Of a stretch of DNA of 64,000 nucleotides, positions 16,079 to 24,314 are shown piece by piece. Under the pieces are notes generated by a model, which was given only the letters and a program-made list of their open reading frames with translations, did no database searches and was not told the origin of the DNA. Position 1 is the stretch's first letter. Each line of letters opens with the position of its first letter. This DNA is from Hyphomonadaceae bacterium (lineage in GTDB: Bacteria; Pseudomonadota; Alphaproteobacteria; Caulobacterales; Aquidulcibacteraceae), in contig JAHBYF010000004.1 in assembly GCA_019636095.1 (NCBI GenBank), positions 102,501 to 166,500 of the forward strand. The letters run 5' to 3'. The translations under genes were made by a program, and so were the position numbers.

Positions 16079-18820
16079 TCACAGTTTCAAAGTGTCGGCT
16101 TCAGCTTCTTCGATCAGCTCATTCAGTTGATCCCGCACAGTCATCGGCGCCAAGTCCGCCACATCGCCGCCAGCGATCTGCTCCGACAGCGCATCGAAAT
16201 CCGCCTGCATTTCGCCGAGGTCGCTGCCGCGCAATGCGCTGAGCAACCGCCAAGCGACCTCGCTATTGCCTGCGGCAAGTTCAATGCGCGCGAGTTCCAA
16301 CAGGCCGCGCGCCAACGAGGGTTGCATACCGAGCGTCATGCTCAAGCGGACGCCCTGCAATAAGCTCCGCTTTGCATCCGCCAAATCGCCAAGCAACCTC
16401 TGATCATTGCCAATTTCGATCAAGGCATGCGCCCGCATCCGCTGGTCACCCACGTCGCGCGCCAAGTCATGGGCTTGCCGGTGATGCACAAGTGCGGCGC
16501 CCGGATCGCCACTGAGCGTAAACAGCGTCCCAAGACGGCGATGCAACACTGAGCGAAATTGCGGGTGCGGGGCGGCATCCTCCAGCTTCAGACTCATCTC
16601 GTAATTGTCTCTCGCATCATCAAGACGCCCCTCCACTGCCGCAATATCACCGGCGTAGACATGCGAAGCCATCATGCCGAACGCGTCGCCAATCTGCCGT
16701 GCCAAGCGGAACCCGCGTTTGACGTGAAATCGCGCGCTATCCGTGCGGGAGAAGACCAAGTGGAGCGCCGCCGCTGAGGTGCTCGCATAGCAACAACCGC
16801 GCAGATCACCGACGCTCTCGCGTAAAAGAAACGCAGTCTCGTAGTGGGCGTCACCGGCCTCGAAGTCACCGCGCATGTGAGCGAGATTGCCAAGCGCGTG
16901 GTTGGCGTGTGCGCGGGCGAGTGCGGACCCGGCCGCCGCCGTCAAGACGCTCGCAGCGGCAGCGCTCGCTCCCTCCGCGTCCCCTTGGTGCACCAGAAAG
17001 TTTGCGAGAATGCCCGCGAAGTGCTGCTTCAGCTCGGAGTTTGTGACGGTCGCAGCAAACAGCTCCGCAGCCTCGCGCATCATCGAACGATTGTAGAGGA
17101 AATAGCATAGCGGTTCGACGACGCTCTGAAGCAATGCATCAGCCTGCACCTTAACGGCGTGAAACCATGCGGCGCGGACCTCAAGAAACCCCAAGCGCAA
17201 CTGTTCGAGCGCGGCGCCACGCGTCGACACGGAGGCACCCTGCATGCAATCGCGAATAGCTTCCAAATAAAACATAGCGTGCCGCGTCCGCGTCGCTGCT
17301 TCCACGGATTCGTCTTCCGCCAAGCGCTCTCGCGCGAATTCGCGCACCATCACATGCATGGCGAAGCGGTCATGCGACGCCCGCACCACCACCCCCTTGC
17401 GTTCGAGCGCCAAAAATGTCGCGAGATCGGTCTCCGCAATGCTCAACGCCGCCGTGAGCTCAAACGCCTCCACGAATACGGAGAGTCTTGCCAGCGCCTG
17501 TCGCTGCTCAGGCGTCATCAATTGCCAGACACCTTCAAAAACGCCGCGCAAGCTTTGCCGCCGCTCGTCCGCTGCGGTTGGCGCGAGAAACGTGATACTC
17601 TCCCGTAGGCGCTCCAGAATGCCTTCAAGAGAGAGAATGGGCGTCCATTCCGCCGTTAGTCTGAGGGCGAGCGGCGATCCTTCGACAATTCTGCTGATCT
17701 CAACGAACACGGGCAAGTCAGACTGTGTGACGTTGAAGCGCGGATCCTTTTTGCGAGCCTCATGCACGAACAGTTCAAGCGCTGGAGCATCGTCCTCTGG
17801 CGACGATGACAAGCCAGGCACAAACTTCAGCATCTCGCCCGAGAAGCCCAGCGGCTCCCGGCTGGTGGCGAGGATGGTAAGCAATGGGCAATTCGCCATC
17901 CACTCACCGACAAAGCCAGCCTCACCGGCTATCGTCTCGGCGTTGTCCAAGACAAGCAGGATGCGCTTGTCGCGCAGATAATCGACAATCTGCTCGTCTG
18001 CACTTCGCCCAACGTTCAAGCGCAATCCAAGCCTCGACGCGACGCTTCTGGCCGCGTCTAAGGCGCTCGAAGCGTTCTCCAGTGACACAAAACAAACGGG
18101 CTGGCTGGCGACCACCTCATCGCCGGTCCGCAGCGCCAAGCGTGTCTTGCCATTTCCGCCTGGTCCGACAAGCGTCAGCGACCGGGTTTGCGTCAGCTTG
18201 GATAGAATGTCGCCGAGTTCTTTCGTGCGGCCGAAAATCGGTCCGGCCAGCGCCTCTGGACTGGCCCCCTCGAACAGCAACGATCGCAGCGGCGGAAATT
18301 CGGTTCGCTTAAGGTTGGCATGCACCAACGAGGAAAGGCGCAGAGGTTCCTTCACCCCTTTGAAGCGGCTCAATCCCAAATCGAGCAACTGGGCGTCAGC
18401 AGGCGCCGGAAAGCCTGCCACCGCGTCGTCGCTCACCACAATCTGGCCGCCCCATCCGCTCGACATGATGCGGCCGCCGCGATTGGCGACAGCCCGGTCG
18501 ACCTGGCCCGAACCGTCGTCCGCGCAGGCGTGCACGCCAATGCGCAGGTCAAGGCCGCCGACGGACGACCAATCCTGACGTTGCATAGCCAGTTGCATCT
18601 CAAGCGCGCACTGCAATGGATTGCCTGACCTGAAAGTTGCGAAAACGCCATCGCCGGAGCGATCCTGGATGACCCCGCCGTGGTGGGAGATCAGTTCTTC
18701 AACGAGGGCGTCCAGCCGCGCGACAGCGCGTTGCATTTGCGCCGGCGCTCTTTCCCAGCGCTCGGTGCTGCCCTCAATGTCTGCGAACAGGTACCCAACC
18801 GGCGGCCCTGACGATCTCAT
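16079..18820 (-). CDS. Class III nucleotide cyclase domain - NTPase - TPR regulatory protein
   Basis: A 913-residue protein in three parts. Residues 8-170 resemble a class III adenylate/guanylate cyclase: metal aspartates Asp14 (FADIEGST) and Asp57 (SGDGVF), LRIGVHA near 92-98, and Asn113/Arg117 in VANRGGRI. Residues about 195-480 form a STAND/NB-ARC-like ATPase with P-loop GPGGNGKT (219-226) and Walker B ILLVLDNAE (287-295). The rest, from about 560, is helical repeats of TPR type. Such proteins usually sense ligands or partners through the TPRs. ATG at 18820 is chosen for AGGAG 6 nt upstream; the frame opens at 18904 but would overlap the precursor gene. It sits between the precursor and its methyltransferase, overlapping the latter's frame. 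Confidence 0.85.
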   Translation of the reverse strand: MRSSGPPVGYLFADIEGSTERWERAPAQMQRAVARLDALVEELISHHGGVIQDRSGDGVFATFRSGNPLQCALEMQLAMQRQDWSSVGGLDLRIGVHACADDGSGQVDRAVANRGGRIMSSGWGGQIVVSDDAVAGFPAPADAQLLDLGLSRFKGVKEPLRLSSLVHANLKRTEFPPLRSLLFEGASPEALAGPIFGRTKELGDILSKLTQTRSLTLVGPGGNGKTRLALRTGDEVVASQPVCFVSLENASSALDAARSVASRLGLRLNVGRSADEQIVDYLRDKRILLVLDNAETIAGEAGFVGEWMANCPLLTILATSREPLGFSGEMLKFVPGLSSSPEDDAPALELFVHEARKKDPRFNVTQSDLPVFVEISRIVEGSPLALRLTAEWTPILSLEGILERLRESITFLAPTAADERRQSLRGVFEGVWQLMTPEQRQALARLSVFVEAFELTAALSIAETDLATFLALERKGVVVRASHDRFAMHVMVREFARERLAEDESVEAATRTRHAMFYLEAIRDCMQGASVSTRGAALEQLRLGFLEVRAAWFHAVKVQADALLQSVVEPLCYFLYNRSMMREAAELFAATVTNSELKQHFAGILANFLVHQGDAEGASAAAASVLTAAAGSALARAHANHALGNLAHMRGDFEAGDAHYETAFLLRESVGDLRGCCYASTSAAALHLVFSRTDSARFHVKRGFRLARQIGDAFGMMASHVYAGDIAAVEGRLDDARDNYEMSLKLEDAAPHPQFRSVLHRRLGTLFTLSGDPGAALVHHRQAHDLARDVGDQRMRAHALIEIGNDQRLLGDLADAKRSLLQGVRLSMTLGMQPSLARGLLELARIELAAGNSEVAWRLLSALRGSDLGEMQADFDALSEQIAGGDVADLAPMTVRDQLNELIEEAEADTLKL

Positions 18821-18861
18821 CGCGATCTCCTGCGAGAGGAGCCGCCGGAAGGGTGAGGCGC

Positions 18862-19086
18862 CTACTCGCTCTTTGAACTTCTGGTCAGTCCAAGAATGAA
18901 GCATAGCGGCTGTTCGCCGGTCAGCAATTTTCTGATCTCGGAGTCGCCGCCGGAGGCGACGGCCGCCGCATCCGCCCGACTCAAGCCGAACGCGCGCATG
19001 ACGCTCTTCTTGTCCTTCGCGAACTTACGCTGCAGATCCATGTCGGTGGACAAGGCGTTGAACATTTCCATCGTTGCTGTGGTCAT
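18862..19086 (-). CDS. Putative borosin precursor peptide (split, SonA-like)
   Basis: A 74-residue peptide. Residues 6-57 look like the helical borosin-binding domain: MEMFNALSTDMDLQRKFAKD, then SVMRAFGLSRADAAAVASGG and DSEIRKLL, which line up by eye with the clasp region of OphMA (LALDPKALADYKAD, then LTPQERAALELGD and IR) and with SonA-type leaders. The last 17 residues (EQPLCFILGLTRSSKSE) hold a hydrophobic core candidate LCFILGL at 61-67, where backbone N-methylation would be expected. The start ATG at 19086 has GAGGAG 9 nt upstream. The first 62 nt lie inside the 3' end of the oxidase gene in another frame. The cyclase gene follows after 41 nt. Confidence 0.82.
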   Translation of the reverse strand: MTTATMEMFNALSTDMDLQRKFAKDKKSVMRAFGLSRADAAAVASGGDSEIRKLLTGEQPLCFILGLTRSSKSE

Positions 19087-20635
19087 TTTCTCTTACTCCT
19101 CTGTCGTCGACCTCGAACTGAAAGTCAGGATCGGTGATCCAGCCCGGCCGGGAGAGGCCGAGCCGTTCGAGCGCCAGTTCCGCTGAGTTGATTGCGCCTT
19201 CTACCCAGCCGTTACGCTGGGCGTACGCCTCGCCACAGATAAAGAGGTCGAGGCTGGGATTCGGCTGGCGCATCCTTGGCCGAATGTCCCAACTCTTGAA
19301 GTGCGGCGTCCACGCGTGCCAAGCGCCGCCATAGGGGTCGCCGCTCCAATCGAAATGCAGCGCGCCGAAGGGTGCGGGGACGCTATCGCGACGGTTCAAC
19401 TTTGAAAGCTGTTCTTGTAAACATTGAACGAGCGCCTGAGATGTCTGCAACGACTGCGCGTCATCGCCGCTGTCAGCGCATGAGGGGAATTTCGTGCCGC
19501 CGCTTGCGAGCGAAGGCCAAAACGATGCGGAGACATCGTCGGCGTACGCAGCCATGAGAACCGCTGGTTCATCGAACGCCGCGCGTCCAAAATAGTAACA
19601 TTGCTGCATCGGCAGATCGGTAAATTGCGCGGCGATGCGCGTTGGAGCCGCATCGCTGGCGGACCACCAGGCCTGATCGTAAGCAAGGAATGTCTTGCTG
19701 GAGCGCATCGGCCGCACCGCATTGTCGCGCAGGTGCACGAACGCTTCGACGTTGTCGAAGAGCGCGGGGTCAAACATGATCAGCTGCAACGATCGCTGCG
19801 GCAGGGCTAGAATGACTTGCTTTGCCCGGATTTGAACAGGCGCGGGGGACTGGCCGGCGACCGACAGCTCGAAATGGCTGTTCCGCCGTGTGATCGCGGT
19901 CAGCCTTCGATTCAAATGAATTTTGGCGCCGGCGGTTTCAGCCCGTTGAGCCAATTCGACGGGAAGGCGTTGATAGCCCGCCACCAGACGAAAACCCTGT
20001 CCGTCGCCAAGCTCGTGCAGCAGGTTCCAAACGCCGTCAAAAGCATTGACCGTACGGATAAGTGACGCCGACCCTAAGGACGAGGCAAGGATCGCGTATG
20101 CTTCCGCACTGATGACGTCGCTCAGGACGTTCCACAGTGCGTATTCATGAAGCGGTCGCCCTTGGTGACGAACCCGGCGGAGAAAGGCGAACGTCGCTTG
20201 CGCGCAACGCGGCGGCGCTCGGTTGATTGGCCATTGGTCAGCGGCTCCCGGCGTTATCTTATCCAGCGCGTGAGCCAGAAGCGCGGCCGGTCCGTTCTTG
20301 CGCTCGGCGTCCGCCAGCGCGAATGGCAAAGTTGGTGATCTGAATTCACTGTCGCTGAAGAACTGCCCGCGCGCGAATTGGCCATCACGCCTGAATTCGA
20401 CCGGTTCGAATGCGAGAGCAAGCCGCCGTACAAGCGCCCGCACACTGCGATGGTTGTCGCGGAAGAACATGCCGCCAATTTCGGCAAGTCCACCACCAGC
20501 CAGCGGCGCGGACCACAACCGGCCACCGATCCGCCCGCTCGCCTCAAAGAGCGCGACGCTCCCGCCCTGCGTAGCCAGCCGGTCGGCGCAGTAGCAGCCC
20601 GCTATGCCTCCACCGATGATCGCGACGTCCAGCAT
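19025..20635 (-). CDS. FAD-dependent amine oxidase-like (flavin monooxygenase/oxidase) enzyme
   Basis: A 536-residue flavoprotein of the monoamine oxidase/phytoene-desaturase-like superfamily. The N-terminal dinucleotide motif is VAIIGGGIAGCYCADRLA (residues 4-21) with FEASGRIGGRLWS, the second FAD contact. The C-terminal GGAWHAWTP and FICGEAYAQRNGWVEGAINSAELAL are the closing FAD-binding segment. The substrate is unknown; next to a borosin precursor it may oxidise the peptide or a released amine (inference). ATG at 20635 is taken because the GxGxxG fold starts right after; GTG at 20674 is an alternative. The 3' end overlaps the precursor start by 62 nt. Confidence 0.82.
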   Translation of the reverse strand: MLDVAIIGGGIAGCYCADRLATQGGSVALFEASGRIGGRLWSAPLAGGGLAEIGGMFFRDNHRSVRALVRRLALAFEPVEFRRDGQFARGQFFSDSEFRSPTLPFALADAERKNGPAALLAHALDKITPGAADQWPINRAPPRCAQATFAFLRRVRHQGRPLHEYALWNVLSDVISAEAYAILASSLGSASLIRTVNAFDGVWNLLHELGDGQGFRLVAGYQRLPVELAQRAETAGAKIHLNRRLTAITRRNSHFELSVAGQSPAPVQIRAKQVILALPQRSLQLIMFDPALFDNVEAFVHLRDNAVRPMRSSKTFLAYDQAWWSASDAAPTRIAAQFTDLPMQQCYYFGRAAFDEPAVLMAAYADDVSASFWPSLASGGTKFPSCADSGDDAQSLQTSQALVQCLQEQLSKLNRRDSVPAPFGALHFDWSGDPYGGAWHAWTPHFKSWDIRPRMRQPNPSLDLFICGEAYAQRNGWVEGAINSAELALERLGLSRPGWITDPDFQFEVDDRGVRENDHSNDGNVQRLVHRHGSAA

Positions 20636-20709
20636 CGACCGTTCGCTCCCGTTGACCGGGACAGGTCGTAGCACTAAACCTTAACGTGTTCTAGTGTACC
20701 GCTGCAATT

Positions 20710-21726
20710 TTACGGTGTAGTTCGCAATGGACGCCGAAATGGCGCCGCCCGGCTCAACCGCGCCGCCGCTTCCGCTTGGCTTGAGACATTGAGCCGTTCG
20801 AACATCCGCTTCGTCTGTGAGCGGACGGTTTCGATTGAAACGCCGCGCTCTGTCGCGATGTCATTGATACGCCTTCCCGACACCAAACCCTCGGCAATGA
20901 TCAATTCGCACTCTGTGAGATCAAACATTGCACGCCAGATTTCGGATCCCGGCGATGGCGCTTCGTCAGGATCTGCGACCATCAACAAACAATGCTCGGA
21001 CGCACGCCCTTCTCCGCGGGGGCCCACGAGTCTGATCACGTATGGCTGCGCGCCACTCTCACGTTGGACCTTCACAAGCGCCGCGTTGAGTTCCCCGTCG
21101 AGGACACTCGACACAGCCCTCAGGAGCGCTGCTTGGTCGCTGGGTTCGTAACAGATCAGCTTGTCCTGGCTGGCGGTCAATCCGTCCGCCCGCGCCAACA
21201 ACGCGCTGAAGGCCTCGTTTTGCTCAGCGATACGCACCTGGCGATCAACGATGACGGTGCCGAACGGCAGTTGATCGAAAGCAGCCGTCTTCAGTTCGGA
21301 TGTCGCCCGCTCGTGTCGCAGTCGCAGGCGCGTCGCGACGGCTATCGCGGCAACGAGCGCAGTCTCGCGCATCAAGACGGGATCGACAGGCGCCCCAGAC
21401 AGGACAAAAAATCCAAGTTCCCCTGCTGTTTCGCCGTGCAGCCGGACGTGGGTCCAACTGAGCTGTCCAAGGCTCGTTTCAATGCAGGAGAACACATCTG
21501 AGTTAGCCTGGGATGAGATGCCGTCACAAAGACGCGCAAAATCCGTTGCTCCGTGAAGGCCCAGATGCGTGGCCGCAACGGCCCCGGCGTCCGCCCAACT
21601 CATGAGCCCGGAAACTGCCCCTAGATCACGCACACTTTCGCGGACCGGGCTTATCCAGTCCCCGTCCTGGACCGCCCGGGTCCAACCTTCTAGTGAAATC
21701 TTTCCGCCGACGCTGCCGTTGGGCAT
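20710..21726 (-). CDS. LuxR-family transcriptional regulator
   Basis: A 338-residue regulator. The C-terminal HTH (about residues 268-325) reads LTECELIIAEGLVSGRRINDIATERGVSIETVRSQ, the LuxR/NarL pattern with the recognition helix in IETVRSQTKRMFERL. The central region (about 150-255: LKTAAFDQLPFGTVIVDRQVRI followed by QNEAF) resembles a PAS-like sensor; the N-terminus has no clear family. Start ATG has GGAGG 5 nt upstream. It lies 74 nt ahead of the FAD enzyme on the same strand, so it is probably the cluster regulator, and is divergent from the Crp-type gene with a CRP-like site in between. Confidence 0.86.
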   Translation of the reverse strand: MPNGSVGGKISLEGWTRAVQDGDWISPVRESVRDLGAVSGLMSWADAGAVAATHLGLHGATDFARLCDGISSQANSDVFSCIETSLGQLSWTHVRLHGETAGELGFFVLSGAPVDPVLMRETALVAAIAVATRLRLRHERATSELKTAAFDQLPFGTVIVDRQVRIAEQNEAFSALLARADGLTASQDKLICYEPSDQAALLRAVSSVLDGELNAALVKVQRESGAQPYVIRLVGPRGEGRASEHCLLMVADPDEAPSPGSEIWRAMFDLTECELIIAEGLVSGRRINDIATERGVSIETVRSQTKRMFERLNVSSQAEAAARLSRAAPFRRPLRTTP

Positions 21727-21772
21727 GGTTTCCTCCGACCCTCTTGTCGGCGAAGGCAGTCAGGCGCCGCCA

Positions 21773-21788
21773 CGTGAAATTTCGCACA
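21773..21788. promoter_or_regulatory. CRP-like operator in the divergent luxR/crp promoter
   Basis: The sequence CGTGA-AATTTC-GCACA matches the CRP consensus TGTGA-N6-TCACA at 8 of 10 half-site positions. It lies 46 nt before the LuxR-type start and 31 nt before the Crp-type start. Given the Crp-family gene next to it, autoregulation and control of the peptide cluster are plausible but untested. Confidence 0.45.
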
Positions 21789-21819
21789 CTGCGATCGCGT
21801 GGCGTCGGAAGGATCGACA

Positions 21820-22563
21820 ATGGTTGAGGGACTGACATCGGGGCAAAAGCGGGCCAAGCTGCGCCAAGTACATATTCTGGCTGCGGCGAAAGACGCCGAT
21901 ATCGATACGCTTGAAGAGACCCTCACCTGGCGACGCGTCCGCGGCGGCGATGAAGTCGTTTCACATCTCGACCGCGGCAAGCAGGTATTTTTCGCAGTCG
22001 AGGGAGAGTTCTACGCCAAACTACAAACGGCGTTCGGCCGCGAGGTTGCCATCCGGCAGCTCAGCGCGGGCAGTCATTTTGGTGAGATTGCGGCGCTCAC
22101 CGACACGCCGCGTTCGGTCGCCATCGTGGCGGACACGGACGGTCTACTCGCTGAATGTCCTGCCGAGGCTTTCCTGGCGTTGATGGCGCGGGACGGCGCC
22201 TTCGCCACGGCCGTCGCGGCGCACCTTGCGCGCAACGTCGTTCAACTGACTGACCGCGTTTTCGAACTCGCGGCGCTTGAGACCCGATTCAGGGTTTATG
22301 CAGAGTTGCTTCGGCTCGCCGCGAGCGGCGAAGCTGTCGATCGCGGAATACTTATCCGCGACGCGCCTACACACGAGACGATTGCGGCCACGATTGGCGC
22401 GCAGCGCGAAGCCGTGAACCGGGAGCTACGTGTGCTCGCGAACGCAGGCCTCATCGAACAAGGCCGGCGCGAACTCCTTATCTTGGACGTGGACCGATTG
22501 CGGGACGCCTTGCGACGCCGCGCTGGCACGACCACGTCCGACGCGGTCGATTGGCGTCTTTGA
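21820..22563 (+). CDS. Crp/Fnr family transcriptional regulator
   Basis: A 247-residue regulator with an N-terminal cyclic-nucleotide-binding barrel (about residues 15-130) and a winged HTH (about 165-235). The phosphate-binding cassette is present as FGEIAALTDTPRSVAIVA, with the Gly-Glu and Arg-Ser pair needed to hold cAMP or cGMP. No Fnr-type cysteine cluster is present. The HTH reads THETIAATIGAQREAVNRELRVLANAGLIEQG. ATG at 21820 has GGAAGG 7 nt upstream; GTG at 21799 is an alternative without one. It is divergent from the borosin-type cluster, which encodes a cyclase-domain protein that could make its ligand (inference). Confidence 0.88.
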   Translation: MVEGLTSGQKRAKLRQVHILAAAKDADIDTLEETLTWRRVRGGDEVVSHLDRGKQVFFAVEGEFYAKLQTAFGREVAIRQLSAGSHFGEIAALTDTPRSVAIVADTDGLLAECPAEAFLALMARDGAFATAVAAHLARNVVQLTDRVFELAALETRFRVYAELLRLAASGEAVDRGILIRDAPTHETIAATIGAQREAVNRELRVLANAGLIEQGRRELLILDVDRLRDALRRRAGTTTSDAVDWRL

Positions 22564-22806
22564 CGTTACGTCGTCACCCAAATGCGTGAAACGTCCAGAG
22601 CGACTTTATCCCAAGGTGACGGTGGGGCTGCGGGAATGTGCGGCGGTGTCACCCAGTTCTCACCGCCGCACGGATTCCGCCGCCGCTCCTTCCCCGGGCG
22701 GGACAACCGCCGGAACGAACCCCTTCGTTGACTTGCGCGGCGGCGCCTAAAAACGCCGCCGCGGCCCTCTCTTTGCCACAGCCGCGTGCGGCGATATGAA
22801 GGCTTT

Positions 22807-23487
22807 GTGAGCGGCCACCCTCTCGACAATCCAATTTGGAATGCGCTGCGCACGCGGCTCGCCCGCTTCGGTGAGGGCGGCCCAGACGCTAGGCGCTTCG
22901 TTGAGGACGTGAGCCCGTTCGGGGCCGCTGCCAATTCCTCTTCGCTTGCGGTCGCATCGCTTGGCGCGCTTGTTCCCGCCAACGGCGACATATCATTACT
23001 TCAAGTCGCTCCGCCCGCGCCGCCCCCGGGCGTCACTGTCGCGTCGAGCGCGCTCGGTTTGCAAATGATAGCGCGCTCGATGACTCGAAACGAAAAGGCG
23101 CTTCCCATCGAACCGCTTGGCGACGCTGACGCCGCCGACATGCTTGCGCTCGCCACGCTCACCCGGCCAGGACCGTTTCGCGCACGCACGCACGCGCTTG
23201 GTCGCTTTGTCGGCATCCGCGACAACGGCATGCTCGTCGCGATGGCTGGAGAGCGCCTGCAGACGGATGAGTTCATCGAGATCAGCGCGGTGTGCACTCA
23301 CCCAGACTACCGGGAGCGCGGCTACGGCGCGGCGCTCATGCGTACTGTAGGCGCGCGCATTCTTGCGGATGGCGCAACGCCCTTCCTTCACAGTTACGCC
23401 GACAACACCAAAGCCATTGCACTCTACAAGAGCCTCGGTTTCGAGCCTCGCTGCGAAGTCGTTCACGCGGTGTGGACCCACTCATGA
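22807..23487 (+). CDS. GNAT family N-acetyltransferase
   Basis: A 226-residue acetyltransferase. The acetyl-CoA-binding motif A is clear: FIEISAVCTHPDYRERGYGAALMRTV, with the Q/RxxGxG/A core as RERGYGA, then DGATPFLHSYADNTKAIALYKSLGF (motif B). This is the FR47-like branch. The N-terminal 110 residues are degenerate. GTG at 22807 is preferred for GAAGG 4 nt upstream; GTG at 22786 is possible. The 243 bp before it contain a 9-bp GC hairpin at 22737-22762 without a T tract and nothing else identifiable. Confidence 0.82.
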   Translation: MSGHPLDNPIWNALRTRLARFGEGGPDARRFVEDVSPFGAAANSSSLAVASLGALVPANGDISLLQVAPPAPPPGVTVASSALGLQMIARSMTRNEKALPIEPLGDADAADMLALATLTRPGPFRARTHALGRFVGIRDNGMLVAMAGERLQTDEFIEISAVCTHPDYRERGYGAALMRTVGARILADGATPFLHSYADNTKAIALYKSLGFEPRCEVVHAVWTHS

Positions 23488-23511
23488 AGCTGCCGCTCAC
23501 CGCAAGCCCGT

Positions 23512-24279
23512 TCAGCTAGGCTCCACAACCTCCTCGGACTCCGCACCGCGCGCGCGGATAATATCCATCAGATCGGCAATTGCCTTTTCGAGCGCGGCGG
23601 GATCGGCGGACCGGGCGACGAGATGCACGCCGAAGCCCTCAGGCGTAAACCACGGGTACGATCCGAACGTCACAGCGCCGTTCGCGCCACTTTCCAGTTC
23701 GCCAAGTGCATCCGCGATGTCGCCCTCAGGCACGCCTTTGGCGCGCACGGTGCGCGCGCGAACGATGGCGCCGCCTTCGATGCGGTGGCCGACGTCTTGT
23801 AACATGCCGCGGGTGATCGATGGCACGCCTGCGAGAACAAAAACGTTCCCGAGTTGGAAGCCCGGCGCTTTCGAAACGGGATTGGCGATCAACGAAGCGC
23901 CATCGGGAATGCGCGCCATGCGTAGACGCGATTCATTGAGGCTCGCGCGACCTTTGTAGTGGACCTCCAGGATTGCGCGCGCATCTTCTCTGACATCGAT
24001 GTTGACGCCGAAGGCGGCGGCGACGGCGTCCGCGGTTTTGTCGTCATGAGTCGGGCCGATGCCGCCGGTGGTGAACACGTAATCGTACTTCGTGCGCAGA
24101 GCGTTCACCGCGGCGCTGATCTCTTCTGGGACATCCGCCACCACGCGCGCTTCCGCGACCTGTACGCCGAGCGGCGCGAGATATTTGGCGATCGCCTGTA
24201 GGTTCACATCTTGCGTGCGGCCGGAGAGCAGCTCGTCCCCGATGAGCAAAACGGCGGCTTTGACTTGGCGCTGCGTCAT
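23512..24279 (-). CDS. CinA/MoaB-like molybdopterin-binding domain protein
   Basis: A 255-residue protein of the competence/damage-inducible CinA N-terminal type. Hallmarks: AAVLLIGDELLSGRTQDVN at the start, RVVADVPEEI, and the central YDYVFTTGGIGPTHDDKTADAVAAAFG with the GGxGPTxDD motif of the MoaB/MogA/CinA fold. It lacks the C-terminal amidohydrolase (PncC-like) domain of full CinA. It may hydrolyse nucleotide damage products such as ADP-ribose, but this is not established for short forms. Confidence 0.87.
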   Translation of the reverse strand: MTQRQVKAAVLLIGDELLSGRTQDVNLQAIAKYLAPLGVQVAEARVVADVPEEISAAVNALRTKYDYVFTTGGIGPTHDDKTADAVAAAFGVNIDVREDARAILEVHYKGRASLNESRLRMARIPDGASLIANPVSKAPGFQLGNVFVLAGVPSITRGMLQDVGHRIEGGAIVRARTVRAKGVPEGDIADALGELESGANGAVTFGSYPWFTPEGFGVHLVARSADPAALEKAIADLMDIIRARGAESEEVVEPS

Positions 24280-24314
24280 AGCCCCATATTAGCAGCGCAG
24301 CGCTGGAGTGTCCC

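Noticed and set aside
22737..22762. Terminator after the Crp-type regulator
   Set aside because: A 9-bp GC stem exists but no T tract follows, so it may be a chance GC-rich inverted repeat.
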